Shown: positions 1-5,348 of the stretch, one piece after another
How the letters are laid out: every line of letters starts with the position of its first letter
Position numbering within the stretch: the first letter of the stretch is position 1
Source: Candidatus Cloacimonadota bacterium
GTDB taxonomy: Bacteria; Cloacimonadota; Cloacimonadia; Cloacimonadales; WRIO01
NCBI GenBank assembly: GCA_009782695.1
Contig: WRIO01000081.1
Location: 1-5,850 of the forward strand
Direction: 5' to 3'
Length of the DNA: 5,850 bases
Made by a program: the position numbers and the translations under genes
The notes under the pieces: model-generated
Database searches by the model: none
The model's input: only the letters and a program-made list of their open reading frames with translations
What the model was told of the DNA's origin: nothing

Positions 1-950
1 GCACAAATACCTGCTGCGAAAAGAGCTATTTTTGCCTTCTCCATCCTAAAAGACTCTATCTGCACAAGATCACGGATATTATGAATGATTTTTTTCTTTA
101 ATCGAGACATCATCACGGCCACTTCGTTGCTTTTATTGGTGGGATAGCCTAAGCTATCATGAGCTAAACCGGTCACATGGAAACGGTATCCTTCTCCCCA
201 GCTAGCTACAGGAGAAGGATATTTTTGGTTCTCTTCGTAGTGTTTATACCATTCGGGTGGCACAGAAGGCTTTAGCCTATGGATCACTCGCAAATCATGA
301 GAGTCAGGCAAGGTAACTGCTGCTCGCATGTGCCCAAGCACTTCATCGAGTAGTAGTGTCACACAAGTTCTGTATTTTTCAGAAAGGTTAAAGGCTCGAA
401 CTGTGAGCTCATAAGCTTCTTTTACAGTGTGTGGATATAGCACGATAGCAGGTGCATCTCCATGACTCCCCCAGCGTGATTGTTGTATATCACCTTGAGA
501 AGGTTTGGTGGGTAAACCTGTGCTAGGTCCACCTCGCTGGACATTTATGATGACGCATGGTACTTCTGCTTGTTTTGCATACCCGATAGCTTCTTGCATC
601 AGTGAGAAGCCCGGTCCACTGGTGGCTGTCATTGCCTTTGCACCTGCAAGCGAGGCACCTATCACAGCACACATACTGGCTATCTCGTCTTCCATCTGGA
701 TATATTTGCCGCCTATCTTAGGCAGCTCTTCTGATAAAATTTCAGCTATTTCGGTCGAAGGTGTGATGGGATAACCTGCAAAGAAGTTAACACCCGCTGC
801 CAAGGCACCTAAGGCGACTGCTTGATTCCCTTGTAATAGTTGCAATTTGTTTTCTTTCACATCTTGATGTTCCAAAGTAGCTGGATTTATAGTTTGATAA
901 GAGCCGACTGGTGTGCTCGGGACCTCTTCTTTTTTTTCTTTTTTTGCCAT
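1..950 (-). CDS. korA: 2-oxoacid:ferredoxin oxidoreductase, alpha subunit (partial, 3' end missing)
   Basis: This cytoplasmic enzyme oxidatively decarboxylates a 2-oxoacid (2-oxoglutarate or a branched-chain oxoacid) to its acyl-CoA and reduces ferredoxin; the alpha subunit carries the pyrimidine-binding and domain II folds. The 316 visible codons show the family signatures in order: GNQAVALGALAAG (41-53), the pyrimidine-domain motif GYPITPSTE (59-67), MEDEIAS (86-92), TSGPGFSLMQEA (110-121), QRGGPSTGLPTKPSQGD (138-154) and GLAHDSLGYPTN (261-272). The family usually has about 370-390 residues, so the C-terminal fifth lies left of the window. The ATG at 948-950 follows an AGGGGG Shine-Dalgarno site (minus strand) and lies 10 bases after the ferredoxin-subunit stop, so the two are one operon. 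The N-terminus is lysine/glutamate-rich and encoded by runs of A. The family is certain. Substrate (korA versus vorB) cannot be settled from this subunit; korB and korC are expected further left. Confidence 0.93.
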   Translation of the reverse strand, partial: MAKKEKKEEVPSTPVGSYQTINPATLEHQDVKENKLQLLQGNQAVALGALAAGVNFFAGYPITPSTEIAEILSEELPKIGGKYIQMEDEIASMCAVIGASLAGAKAMTATSGPGFSLMQEAIGYAKQAEVPCVIINVQRGGPSTGLPTKPSQGDIQQSRWGSHGDAPAIVLYPHTVKEAYELTVRAFNLSEKYRTCVTLLLDEVLGHMRAAVTLPDSHDLRVIHRLKPSVPPEWYKHYEENQKYPSPVASWGEGYRFHVTGLAHDSLGYPTNKSNEVAVMMSRLKKKIIHNIRDLVQIESFRMEKAKIALFAAGIC

Positions 951-960
951 TTCTCCCCCT

Positions 961-1263
961 TTATCTCTTGGCACCAGTTACTGCGAAGTCAGGACAGAGC
1001 CTGTCACAAGTCTCGCAGTGAATACATTTCTCCGGGAATTCTACTATGGGAGTGCCATCCGGTTTCTTTCCTAAACATTTTGTCGGGCAAAAAGCTATGC
1101 ATATTCCACACCTCTTGCACCATTCGTAATAGAAAAAGACAGGTGATTTCTTGTAATCACTGTCTATCTTTTCATCTACTATTTCCACTTCTGATAGATT
1201 GGTATTTTCGTCATTATCACCAATAATCATTCCATCTCGAGATTTAATCGATTTTTGAGCCAT
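961..1263 (-). CDS. korD: 2-oxoacid:ferredoxin oxidoreductase, ferredoxin-type delta subunit
   Basis: This 100-residue dicluster ferredoxin is the electron-transfer subunit of the oxidoreductase whose alpha subunit follows 10 bases downstream. Two complete [4Fe-4S] motifs are present: C49-x2-C52-x2-C55-x3-C59-P and C80-x2-C83-x2-C86-x3-C90-P. The spacer between them, with KPDGTPIVEFPEKC, is typical of KorD/VorC-type subunits. The start is the ATG at 1261-1263, preceded by a strong GGAGGAG site about 4 bases upstream. A longer reading from a TTG at 1302 would put the Shine-Dalgarno site inside the coding region and is rejected. About 45 residues precede the first cluster, including an acidic stretch (residues 16-37), longer than in minimal ferredoxins; their role is unknown. 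An attenuator-like hairpin lies 40 bases upstream of the start. A stand-alone ferredoxin is possible, but the operon position argues for a subunit. Confidence 0.9.
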   Translation of the reverse strand: MAQKSIKSRDGMIIGDNDENTNLSEVEIVDEKIDSDYKKSPVFFYYEWCKRCGICIAFCPTKCLGKKPDGTPIVEFPEKCIHCETCDRLCPDFAVTGAKR

Positions 1264-1302
1264 CCATCTCCTCCATTTATGAATTTTTTTTCTGAATACC
1301 AA

Positions 1303-1339
1303 GATAAAAAAAAGCCCTTTTTAGGCAAGCTTTTTTATC
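1303..1339 (-). terminator. Terminator-like hairpin in the leader of the korD-korA operon
   Basis: On the minus strand GATAAAAAAGC pairs with GCTTTTTTTTATC, two extra U being accommodated. Inside is a small CCT-AAAA-AGG hairpin. An A-run before and a U-run after make the whole look like an intrinsic terminator. It lies about 40 bases upstream of the korD start codon in the direction of korD transcription, so it would act as an attenuator, or end a short upstream RNA. The symmetry means it could work in either direction, but no plus-strand gene ends here. The pairing is seen directly; function is inferred. Confidence 0.45.
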
Positions 1340-1348
1340 ATTTTTTTT

Positions 1349-1394
1349 ATCATATTGAAAAATAAAGAGATACGAGATTCTGTTTTTTACTCAA
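1349..1394 (-). promoter_or_regulatory. Weak candidate promoter for korD-korA
   Basis: On the minus strand TTGAGT (1394-1389) is followed after 16 bases by TATCTC (1372-1367), a weak sigma-70-like pair. A separate TATGAT (1354-1349) is a better -10 match but has no good -35. Either would give a leader of roughly 80-100 bases that includes the hairpin at 1303-1339. The call rests on weak matches in very AT-rich sequence, where chance hits are common. Confidence 0.2.
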
Positions 1395-1574
1395 ATAGGT
1401 ATATCTTACCTCTCTTTTTTTTTTAAGTGACCTTTTTATAGTTATTTAATTGCGATTTTTTGGAAAATTTCTCGTTAGAAAAGATCCTTTCTCCTCAAAA
1501 AAACCCGAAAATAGCATCCATATATGAGAATGTTCCGGCATTTATAGAATACACTTTTTGCTTCTTTTTTTTCG

Positions 1575-1599
1575 CAAATAAAAAAAAATGCATTATTTG
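1575..1599. repeat. Inverted repeat upstream of the M23 peptidase promoter
   Basis: CAAATAA (1575-1581) and TTATTTG (1593-1599) are perfect 7-base inverted arms around an 11-base A-rich spacer. The repeat ends 11 bases before the candidate -35 at 1611, where an operator could sit. In such AT-rich DNA it may also be chance. Confidence 0.25.
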
Positions 1600-1604
1600 T
1601 AAAA

Positions 1605-1642
1605 AATATCTTGACAAAAAGAAAGGGTTCAATATCTTGGCA
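1605..1642 (+). repeat. Near-perfect 12-base direct repeat, 26-base period
   Basis: AATATCTTGACA (1605-1616) recurs as AATATCTTGGCA (1631-1642) with one mismatch. The first copy contains the candidate -35 and the second contains the candidate -10 of the peptidase promoter. It may be a binding site for a regulator or simply overlapping promoter elements. Confidence 0.4.
1611..1638 (+). promoter_or_regulatory. Candidate sigma-70-type promoter for the M23 peptidase gene
   Basis: A perfect TTGACA -35 (1611-1616) is followed after 16 bases by TATCTT (1633-1638), a 4-of-6 match to the -10 consensus. Transcription would begin near 1645, giving a leader of under 20 bases that just contains the AAAGGAGG ribosome site at 1652-1659. 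The position is right for the gene at 1663, but the -10 is imperfect. Confidence 0.4.
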
Positions 1643-1662
1643 TTGAGTCTAAAAGGAGGAAT

Positions 1663-2619
1663 ATGTCCTTACAAAGAAAATGGTATATTACCTTTATGCA
1701 GACTGATTCTGCAAGGTCAGTGAGCTTGAGTATCAGTCGTAAGATAGGGCACTTTATTGTCATTTTTGTTTTGTTATTAGTAGTTGCACTCGGGACCGGG
1801 ACATTTTATGTTTGGAAGAAAAACGCAGAATTGACACAACTGAGCAAACTAAAGAAAGAAAATTTGATGCTCCGAGAGAAGCTAGAATATTTTGCCAATC
1901 AATTGGAAGCAATAGATTCGAAGCTAAAGGTGATGGTGGCTTGGGAAGACACCTTACGAAAAGAGAAGAAGCTGGAGATCATAGACCCTGGTGTTCGTGC
2001 ATTGGGTAGCGGAGGCGAGCCTTACACTGACCCTTCTTTTTTGATCTTTGATACCAGTCTACACAGCTTATATAATACAGTCTTGTCTAAGCTAAATTTT
2101 ATCATGTCAAAGACAAACCTTACCTATCTCACGCACAATGAAATCTTTGACAAGGTGCAATCACGAGAGTCCATATTCAAGTCAACCCCCAGTATCATGC
2201 CCACCTTCGGCAAAGTGACAGATAAATATGGATATAGAATACATCCTTTGTATAGGCACAAAATCTTCCATGCAGGCATAGATATTGCAAATGACGAAAG
2301 CACGCCTATCTATGCCACAGCAGACGGATATGTGTCTTTTGCTGGGAATTCTGGTCCTTCAGGATTTTTGATCAGGATAGAGCATGACTCCGGTTTTCAG
2401 ACTAGATATGCTCATTTGAAGGAAATTTCAGTAAAAGTTAACCAGAAAGTAGAAAAAGGTCAGATTATAGCAACTATGGGTAATACTGGTGTGTCCACAG
2501 GTCATCACTTGCATTACGAGATATTCGATTATAGAAAAGGCACTACCTCTGAACCTTCCTCATTTTTCGATATTGCTGAACAAGATATTCGCGTGCCTCA
2601 GACAGCTGCAAGATATTAG
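1663..2619 (+). CDS. Membrane-anchored M23 (LytM/peptidase family) murein endopeptidase
   Basis: This 318-residue protein probably cleaves or regulates cleavage of peptidoglycan cross-links in the periplasm. A short cytoplasmic N-terminus has the RKWYITFMQTDSARSVSLS pattern common just before the anchor in this family. One membrane helix follows (about 30-51), then a charged coiled coil (about 53-90), a linker, and a C-terminal LytM domain (about 178-300). The zinc and catalytic residues are all visible: H203 and D207 (HAGID), H251 (YAHL), and H282 and H284 in HHLH after MGNTGVSTG. An active metalloenzyme is therefore expected, rather than a degenerate activator such as EnvC or NlpD. The ATG follows AAAGGAGG at a short 3-base spacing; the next Met (residue 12) would cut the conserved pre-anchor motif and has no ribosome site. 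The gene stands alone, divergent from korD. Family is certain; the exact bond cleaved is unknown. Confidence 0.93.
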   Translation: MSLQRKWYITFMQTDSARSVSLSISRKIGHFIVIFVLLLVVALGTGTFYVWKKNAELTQLSKLKKENLMLREKLEYFANQLEAIDSKLKVMVAWEDTLRKEKKLEIIDPGVRALGSGGEPYTDPSFLIFDTSLHSLYNTVLSKLNFIMSKTNLTYLTHNEIFDKVQSRESIFKSTPSIMPTFGKVTDKYGYRIHPLYRHKIFHAGIDIANDESTPIYATADGYVSFAGNSGPSGFLIRIEHDSGFQTRYAHLKEISVKVNQKVEKGQIIATMGNTGVSTGHHLHYEIFDYRKGTTSEPSSFFDIAEQDIRVPQTAARY

Positions 2620-2636
2620 ATATTTAAAATTTAGGT

Positions 2637-2770
2637 GTCTTGCGGACGGGTAAGGACGATGAGCATCTTATTTACGTTGTGAACAGCCTTTCGAAGCGAT
2701 CGTCGTTACGTTTCATCATAAATGCTGGATGCAGTGGATGAGATTTTGTAAAGGGAGCTTTCCGCTCTCC
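2637..2770 (+). ncRNA. Possible structured RNA or leader upstream of the small membrane protein
   Basis: The gap 2620-2805 has no convincing reading frame but strong complementarity. GTAAGGACGAT (2650-2660) pairs with ATCGTCGTTAC (2699-2709): ten pairs and one G/G mismatch. AGCATCTTAT (2662-2671) pairs with ATAAATGCT (2718-2726): nine pairs and one bulged C. The two interleave, so they form a pseudoknot or alternate. A small hairpin around TTTCGAA (2689-2695) lies in the loop. A further hairpin, GGGAGC with GCTCTCC (2753-2758/2764-2770, one bulge), lies about 20 bases before the ribosome site of the next gene. I do not recognise a known riboswitch, 6S, SRP, RNase P or tmRNA signature. It could be a cis-regulatory leader, a 3'-UTR-derived small RNA, or coincidence. 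Confidence 0.3.
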
Positions 2771-2805
2771 ATACAATAAAGATTTTAGATATAGGAGATA
2801 AAAAT

Positions 2806-3042
2806 ATGGAAAGAGATGGAATTCCTTCAGTAGGTGATTACTTGATAATGTGGGTTTTGCTTTGTATTCCTATCGTAAACATAGTCTTTTTGATAGTATG
2901 GGCTATCGGTGGCAGCTCTACCCCTGAGTGGAAAATAAACTTTGCAAGGGCATACTGGGTTGTGCTGGTAGTTAGTTTTTTATTAGGTATAGCTTTTTGG
3001 GGCATCTTCGCAGCAGCCTTAGGTTCAGCTATGCGTTTCTGA
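2806..3042 (+). CDS. Small two-helix integral membrane protein of unknown function
   Basis: This 78-residue protein has two predicted membrane helices, about residues 12-34 and 49-72. A short polar loop with GGSSTPEWKINFARAYW joins them. The SVGDYLIMWVLLCIPIVNIVFLxVWA-type first helix followed by a G-S-S/T loop and an N-(F/Y)-A-R-A stretch resembles a family of small uncharacterised membrane proteins seen in anaerobes. That resemblance is from memory and no function is known to me. The ATG has a clean AGGAG site (2793-2797) at 8 bases. The gene is preceded by the possibly structured leader and followed 48 bases later by the thiamine pyrophosphokinase gene. The clean helices, ribosome site and composition argue that it is real. 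Confidence 0.8.
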   Translation: MERDGIPSVGDYLIMWVLLCIPIVNIVFLIVWAIGGSSTPEWKINFARAYWVVLVVSFLLGIAFWGIFAAALGSAMRF

Positions 3043-3090
3043 TACTAGTTTTTTTGGGTTTTGTTTTAGATATATTTATCTGCGATTCAA

Positions 3091-3735
3091 ATGGCTACCC
3101 ACTATAAAAAATATATCTATCTAGTCAGCTATTGCACCAAACGAGACATAGAGTATTTACAGCACATTTATCAGAAATCTGATGTGATAGTGGGAGTGGA
3201 TCAGGGAGCTCAGAAGCTTATGGCAGCAGGTATCATGCCTGACTATATAATAGGCGACTTTGATTCTAGTCCTAAACACTCTGACTTGCCAGATTCTTGC
3301 TGTGTGATAGAGCTAAACCCCAAAAAAGATATGTCTGATCTGGAATATGCGATAGACTATTTTTTGGGGAAATCATCTTACTCTGATTTCGATATCGTCA
3401 TTTTAAACAATCTACAAGGCAGAATAGACCACATACTTTCTACATTATTTTTAGTGGAAAAAGCCGAAAGGATTAGTTTAGCTAGTTGCAAACAGTTAGT
3501 TTACCTGGTGACCAGTTCCTTTTCAAACGAGCTACCGATAAACACCACTGTATCACTGATACCCATATCAGATACGGTAGAAGGTGTATATTTAGAAGGA
3601 TTTGAATATCCTTTAGAGGGTGAAACTCTTTATCGGTGTAGCTCTCGCGGATTGAGTAATATAAGCAAAAATAAAACCGTGACAGTGAATATAAAGCACG
3701 GTGAACTTTTATTGATAATAAATATAAAGAAGTAA
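3091..3735 (+). CDS. thiN: Thiamine pyrophosphokinase
   Basis: This 214-residue cytoplasmic enzyme transfers pyrophosphate from ATP to thiamine to make thiamine diphosphate, the cofactor of 2-oxoacid oxidoreductases among others. The N-terminal catalytic domain shows VDQGAQ (36-41, usually ADGGA), PDYIIGDFDS (50-59), KKDMSDLEYAI (78-88, the KDxTD motif) and QGRIDH (109-114, usually GGRLDH). The C-terminal thiamine-binding domain has the conserved GLSN (187-190) in SSRGLSN. Length is normal for the family. No Shine-Dalgarno site precedes the ATG, and an in-frame stop at 3067-3069 leaves no better upstream start. Its stop lies 4 bases before xseB, so they are likely co-transcribed. The changed residues in the first motif are unusual, but the acidic residues are kept, so activity is expected. 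Confidence 0.9.
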   Translation: MATHYKKYIYLVSYCTKRDIEYLQHIYQKSDVIVGVDQGAQKLMAAGIMPDYIIGDFDSSPKHSDLPDSCCVIELNPKKDMSDLEYAIDYFLGKSSYSDFDIVILNNLQGRIDHILSTLFLVEKAERISLASCKQLVYLVTSSFSNELPINTTVSLIPISDTVEGVYLEGFEYPLEGETLYRCSSRGLSNISKNKTVTVNIKHGELLLIINIKK

Positions 3736-3739
3736 AACG

Positions 3740-3976
3740 ATGGAAGAAAACAAAGAAGTAAACAAAGAAAGCTTTGAATTTTTTATGAAAGAAATAGACA
3801 GGGTGATACACGAAATGGAAAAAGGCACACCCGACCAGCTTGATAAACTGATCCAAAATTTCGAATATGGATCAGAGCTGATAGAAAAATGTCAAACTAT
3901 CCTAGAAGAGGCAGAGGTGCGGATACAAAAGATTACAGCTCGCTACAGTAAGGAGAAAAAAAGTGAAAACGCATAA
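3740..3976 (+). CDS. xseB: Exodeoxyribonuclease VII small subunit
   Basis: This 78-residue helical protein is the small subunit of exonuclease VII, which binds several copies to one XseA and degrades single-stranded DNA. The family pattern is clear: FEFFMKEIDRVIHEMEKG (12-29), LDKLIQNFEYGSELIEKC (34-51), then LEEAEVRIQKI (55-65). The usual LEEAL/SLEESL leucines are partly replaced, as in TPDQLDKL. Length fits the family (about 60-85). The gene starts 4 bases after the thiamine pyrophosphokinase stop with only a weak purine stretch upstream, so its translation may be coupled. Its last codons overlap the start of ispA by 14 bases, and the ispA ribosome site lies inside it. The partner xseA is not in this window. 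Confidence 0.88.
   Translation: MEENKEVNKESFEFFMKEIDRVIHEMEKGTPDQLDKLIQNFEYGSELIEKCQTILEEAEVRIQKITARYSKEKKSENA
3950..3955 (+). promoter_or_regulatory. Ribosome binding site that decides the ispA GTG start
   Basis: AAGGAG lies 7 bases before the GTG at 3963, inside the 3' end of xseB. This is the main reason for choosing the GTG over later ATG codons. Confidence 0.55.
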
Positions 3977-4898
3977 TAGTTCAATGATAAAGAAAAAGGA
4001 ACTGATGTTAAATCTTGTTCATTTAAAGAGAGATATGAAAGAAAAAAGAGAGCAAGTCAATATGCTACTCGACAGATTTTTACCTCGAAAAGACGACTAC
4101 CCCAAAGAAATTCATAAGGCTATCAGGCACACACTTTTCGCAGGTGGGAAAAGGCTTCGCCCGTATCTGACTATCCTCACATATGAACTTTTTAAGAAAA
4201 AACCAAATGAAGAAATATTCAAAGCAGCTGCCGCTATAGAATTGCTACACACCTACACCTTGATCCATGACGACCTCCCTGAAATAGACAACGATGACAT
4301 ACGGCGAGGCAAAAAAACCTGCCACTTAGTTTTCGGCTCAAACATCGCTTTACTAGCCGGTGACGCCCTACTGATAGAAGCTTTTAATATGCTAAACCAT
4401 CTAAATGTCCCACCTCACATAAAAATGGCTATGGTGGGCAGTATGGCTATATTAGCAGGAGAAAGAGGATTGATAGCTGGACAAATGCAAGATATACTGT
4501 CTGAAAAGAGCCCTGCGACAAAGGCTACTGTGGACTTTATACACCTAAACAAAACTGCAAAACTGCTTCAGCTATGCACCCGTTTCGGTGCTTACATGGC
4601 AGACGCCAGCAGTGAAGAGATAAAGATAGTAGACGAGTTCGGTCAAAAATTGGGATTAGCTTACCAGATTATAGACGACATACTGGATGTGCAAAGCAAT
4701 AGTAAGGTGCTTGGGAAAACGCCTGGCAAAGACCAAAAGGTAAAAAAAGCTACTTACCCTTCTATCATGAGTATAGACAAATCAAAGAAAAAAGCCGAAT
4801 TAGTGAGCACAAATGCTATAAATTTGCTTGAAAACTTCGGAGATGATGCCACTTTATTGAGGGTTTTTACAGACTATTTATTGCAACGAATTTCCTAA
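3963..4898 (+). CDS. ispA: Farnesyl-type polyprenyl diphosphate synthase
   Basis: This 311-residue cytoplasmic prenyltransferase joins isopentenyl diphosphate units to allylic diphosphates, feeding undecaprenyl phosphate and quinone synthesis. It shows GGKRLRP (61-67), the first aspartate-rich motif DDLPEID (103-109, the bacterial DDxxxxD form), RRGKKTCH (114-121), GERGLIAGQMQD (166-177), KTAKLLQL (197-204), the second aspartate-rich motif DDILD (238-242) and GKTPGKD (251-257) followed by KATYPSI. Tyrosine 98, five residues before the first motif, is the aromatic expected of enzymes stopping at C15. The GTG start overlaps xseB by 14 bases. An ATG at 4005 with AAGGA 4 bases upstream is a credible alternative, giving a 297-residue protein with a more usual N-terminal length. 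In many bacteria xseB-ispA precedes dxs; here dut follows. Confidence 0.93.
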   Translation: MKTHNSSMIKKKELMLNLVHLKRDMKEKREQVNMLLDRFLPRKDDYPKEIHKAIRHTLFAGGKRLRPYLTILTYELFKKKPNEEIFKAAAAIELLHTYTLIHDDLPEIDNDDIRRGKKTCHLVFGSNIALLAGDALLIEAFNMLNHLNVPPHIKMAMVGSMAILAGERGLIAGQMQDILSEKSPATKATVDFIHLNKTAKLLQLCTRFGAYMADASSEEIKIVDEFGQKLGLAYQIIDDILDVQSNSKVLGKTPGKDQKVKKATYPSIMSIDKSKKKAELVSTNAINLLENFGDDATLLRVFTDYLLQRIS

Positions 4899-4919
4899 CA
4901 TAACACTATTTTTTTAGCT

Positions 4920-5348
4920 GTGAAAATAAAAATAAAGCTGCTAGACCAGAAAGCAAAATTACCTACCAAGATGTCTGACCTTGCTGCTGGGTATGATATT
5001 TTTGCATTTTGTGAAAACGATATAGAACTCCTACCATTCGAAAGAATAAGTGTCTCTACCGGTTTCGCTATCGCTCTGCCAAAGCATTACCACGCTGAAA
5101 TCAGACCCAGAAGCGGACTCGCCCTACATCATGGCATCACTGTGCTCAATGCACCCGGGACCATAGACGCTGACTATCGTGGAGAAGTAAAAGTAATATT
5201 GATAAACCTTTCAAAAGAACCTTTTATAGTTAAAAATGAGATGCGTATCGCCCAAATGATAGTGTCTCACCACAGAGAAATTATTTTTGATATAGTCGAA
5301 ACCCTTGACCTCACAAAAAGGGGATCAGGGGGCTTCGGTTCGACCTAA
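4920..5348 (+). CDS. dut: dUTP pyrophosphatase (dUTPase), trimeric type
   Basis: This 142-residue cytoplasmic enzyme hydrolyses dUTP to dUMP and pyrophosphate, keeping uracil out of DNA and supplying dUMP for dTMP synthesis. All five conserved motifs are present: I, AAGYDIFA (22-29); II, PRSGLA (63-68); III, GTIDADYRGEV (80-90) with the catalytic-base aspartate D83 and nucleoside-stacking Y86; IV, RIAQMIV (109-115); V, RGSGGFGST (134-142), the flexible C-terminal arm that closes the site. Length is normal. The start is a GTG with no visible Shine-Dalgarno site; the ispA stop lies in the same frame just upstream, and the first internal ATG (residue 18) would remove the first strand. The 21-base gap after ispA suggests one operon. 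No clear terminator follows. Confidence 0.95.
   Translation: MKIKIKLLDQKAKLPTKMSDLAAGYDIFAFCENDIELLPFERISVSTGFAIALPKHYHAEIRPRSGLALHHGITVLNAPGTIDADYRGEVKVILINLSKEPFIVKNEMRIAQMIVSHHREIIFDIVETLDLTKRGSGGFGST

Larger units (their letters stand above)
1303..1662. other. AT-rich divergent intergenic region, no gene seen
   Basis: This 360-base stretch separates the leftward korD-korA operon from the rightward peptidase gene. It is dominated by runs of A and T, including T-runs near 1341-1348 and 1417-1426. Open frames across it have low-complexity K/F-rich translations and no recognisable product, so I call no gene. It holds the korD leader hairpin, weak minus-strand promoter matches, the inverted repeat at 1575-1599, the direct repeat at 1605-1642 and a plus-strand promoter candidate. 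Confidence 0.75.

Noticed and set aside
505..774. Plus-strand open frame of 89 codons inside korA
   Set aside because: It is antisense to a well-supported oxidoreductase alpha subunit and has no recognisable domain.
840..1226. Plus-strand open frame of 128 codons across the korA/korD junction
   Set aside because: It is antisense to two conserved genes, and its translation has low-complexity phenylalanine runs from the A/T tracts.
1264..1302. Upstream TTG start for korD adding 13 residues
   Set aside because: The strong GGAGGAG site fits the ATG at 1263; the longer start has no ribosome site and abuts the leader hairpin.
1460..1723. Plus-strand open frame of 87 codons in the divergent region
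   Set aside because: It has a low-complexity K/F-rich translation, overlaps the promoter candidate and the start of the M23 gene in another frame, and has no domain.
1812..2009. Plus-strand open frame of 65 codons inside the M23 gene
   Set aside because: It is an out-of-frame shadow of the coiled-coil region, with no ribosome site or domain.
3049..3090. Promoter or terminator between the membrane protein and thiN
   Set aside because: There is a T-run and a TATATT near 3071, but no hairpin and no convincing -35; the evidence is too weak to call either.
3482..3856. Minus-strand open frame of 124 codons opposite thiN and xseB
   Set aside because: It is antisense to two conserved genes; its aromatic-rich translation mirrors A-rich coding sequence.
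5337..5345. GGTTCGACC small hairpin as a dut terminator
   Set aside because: The stem is only three pairs, overlaps the last codons of dut and is not followed by a U-run.
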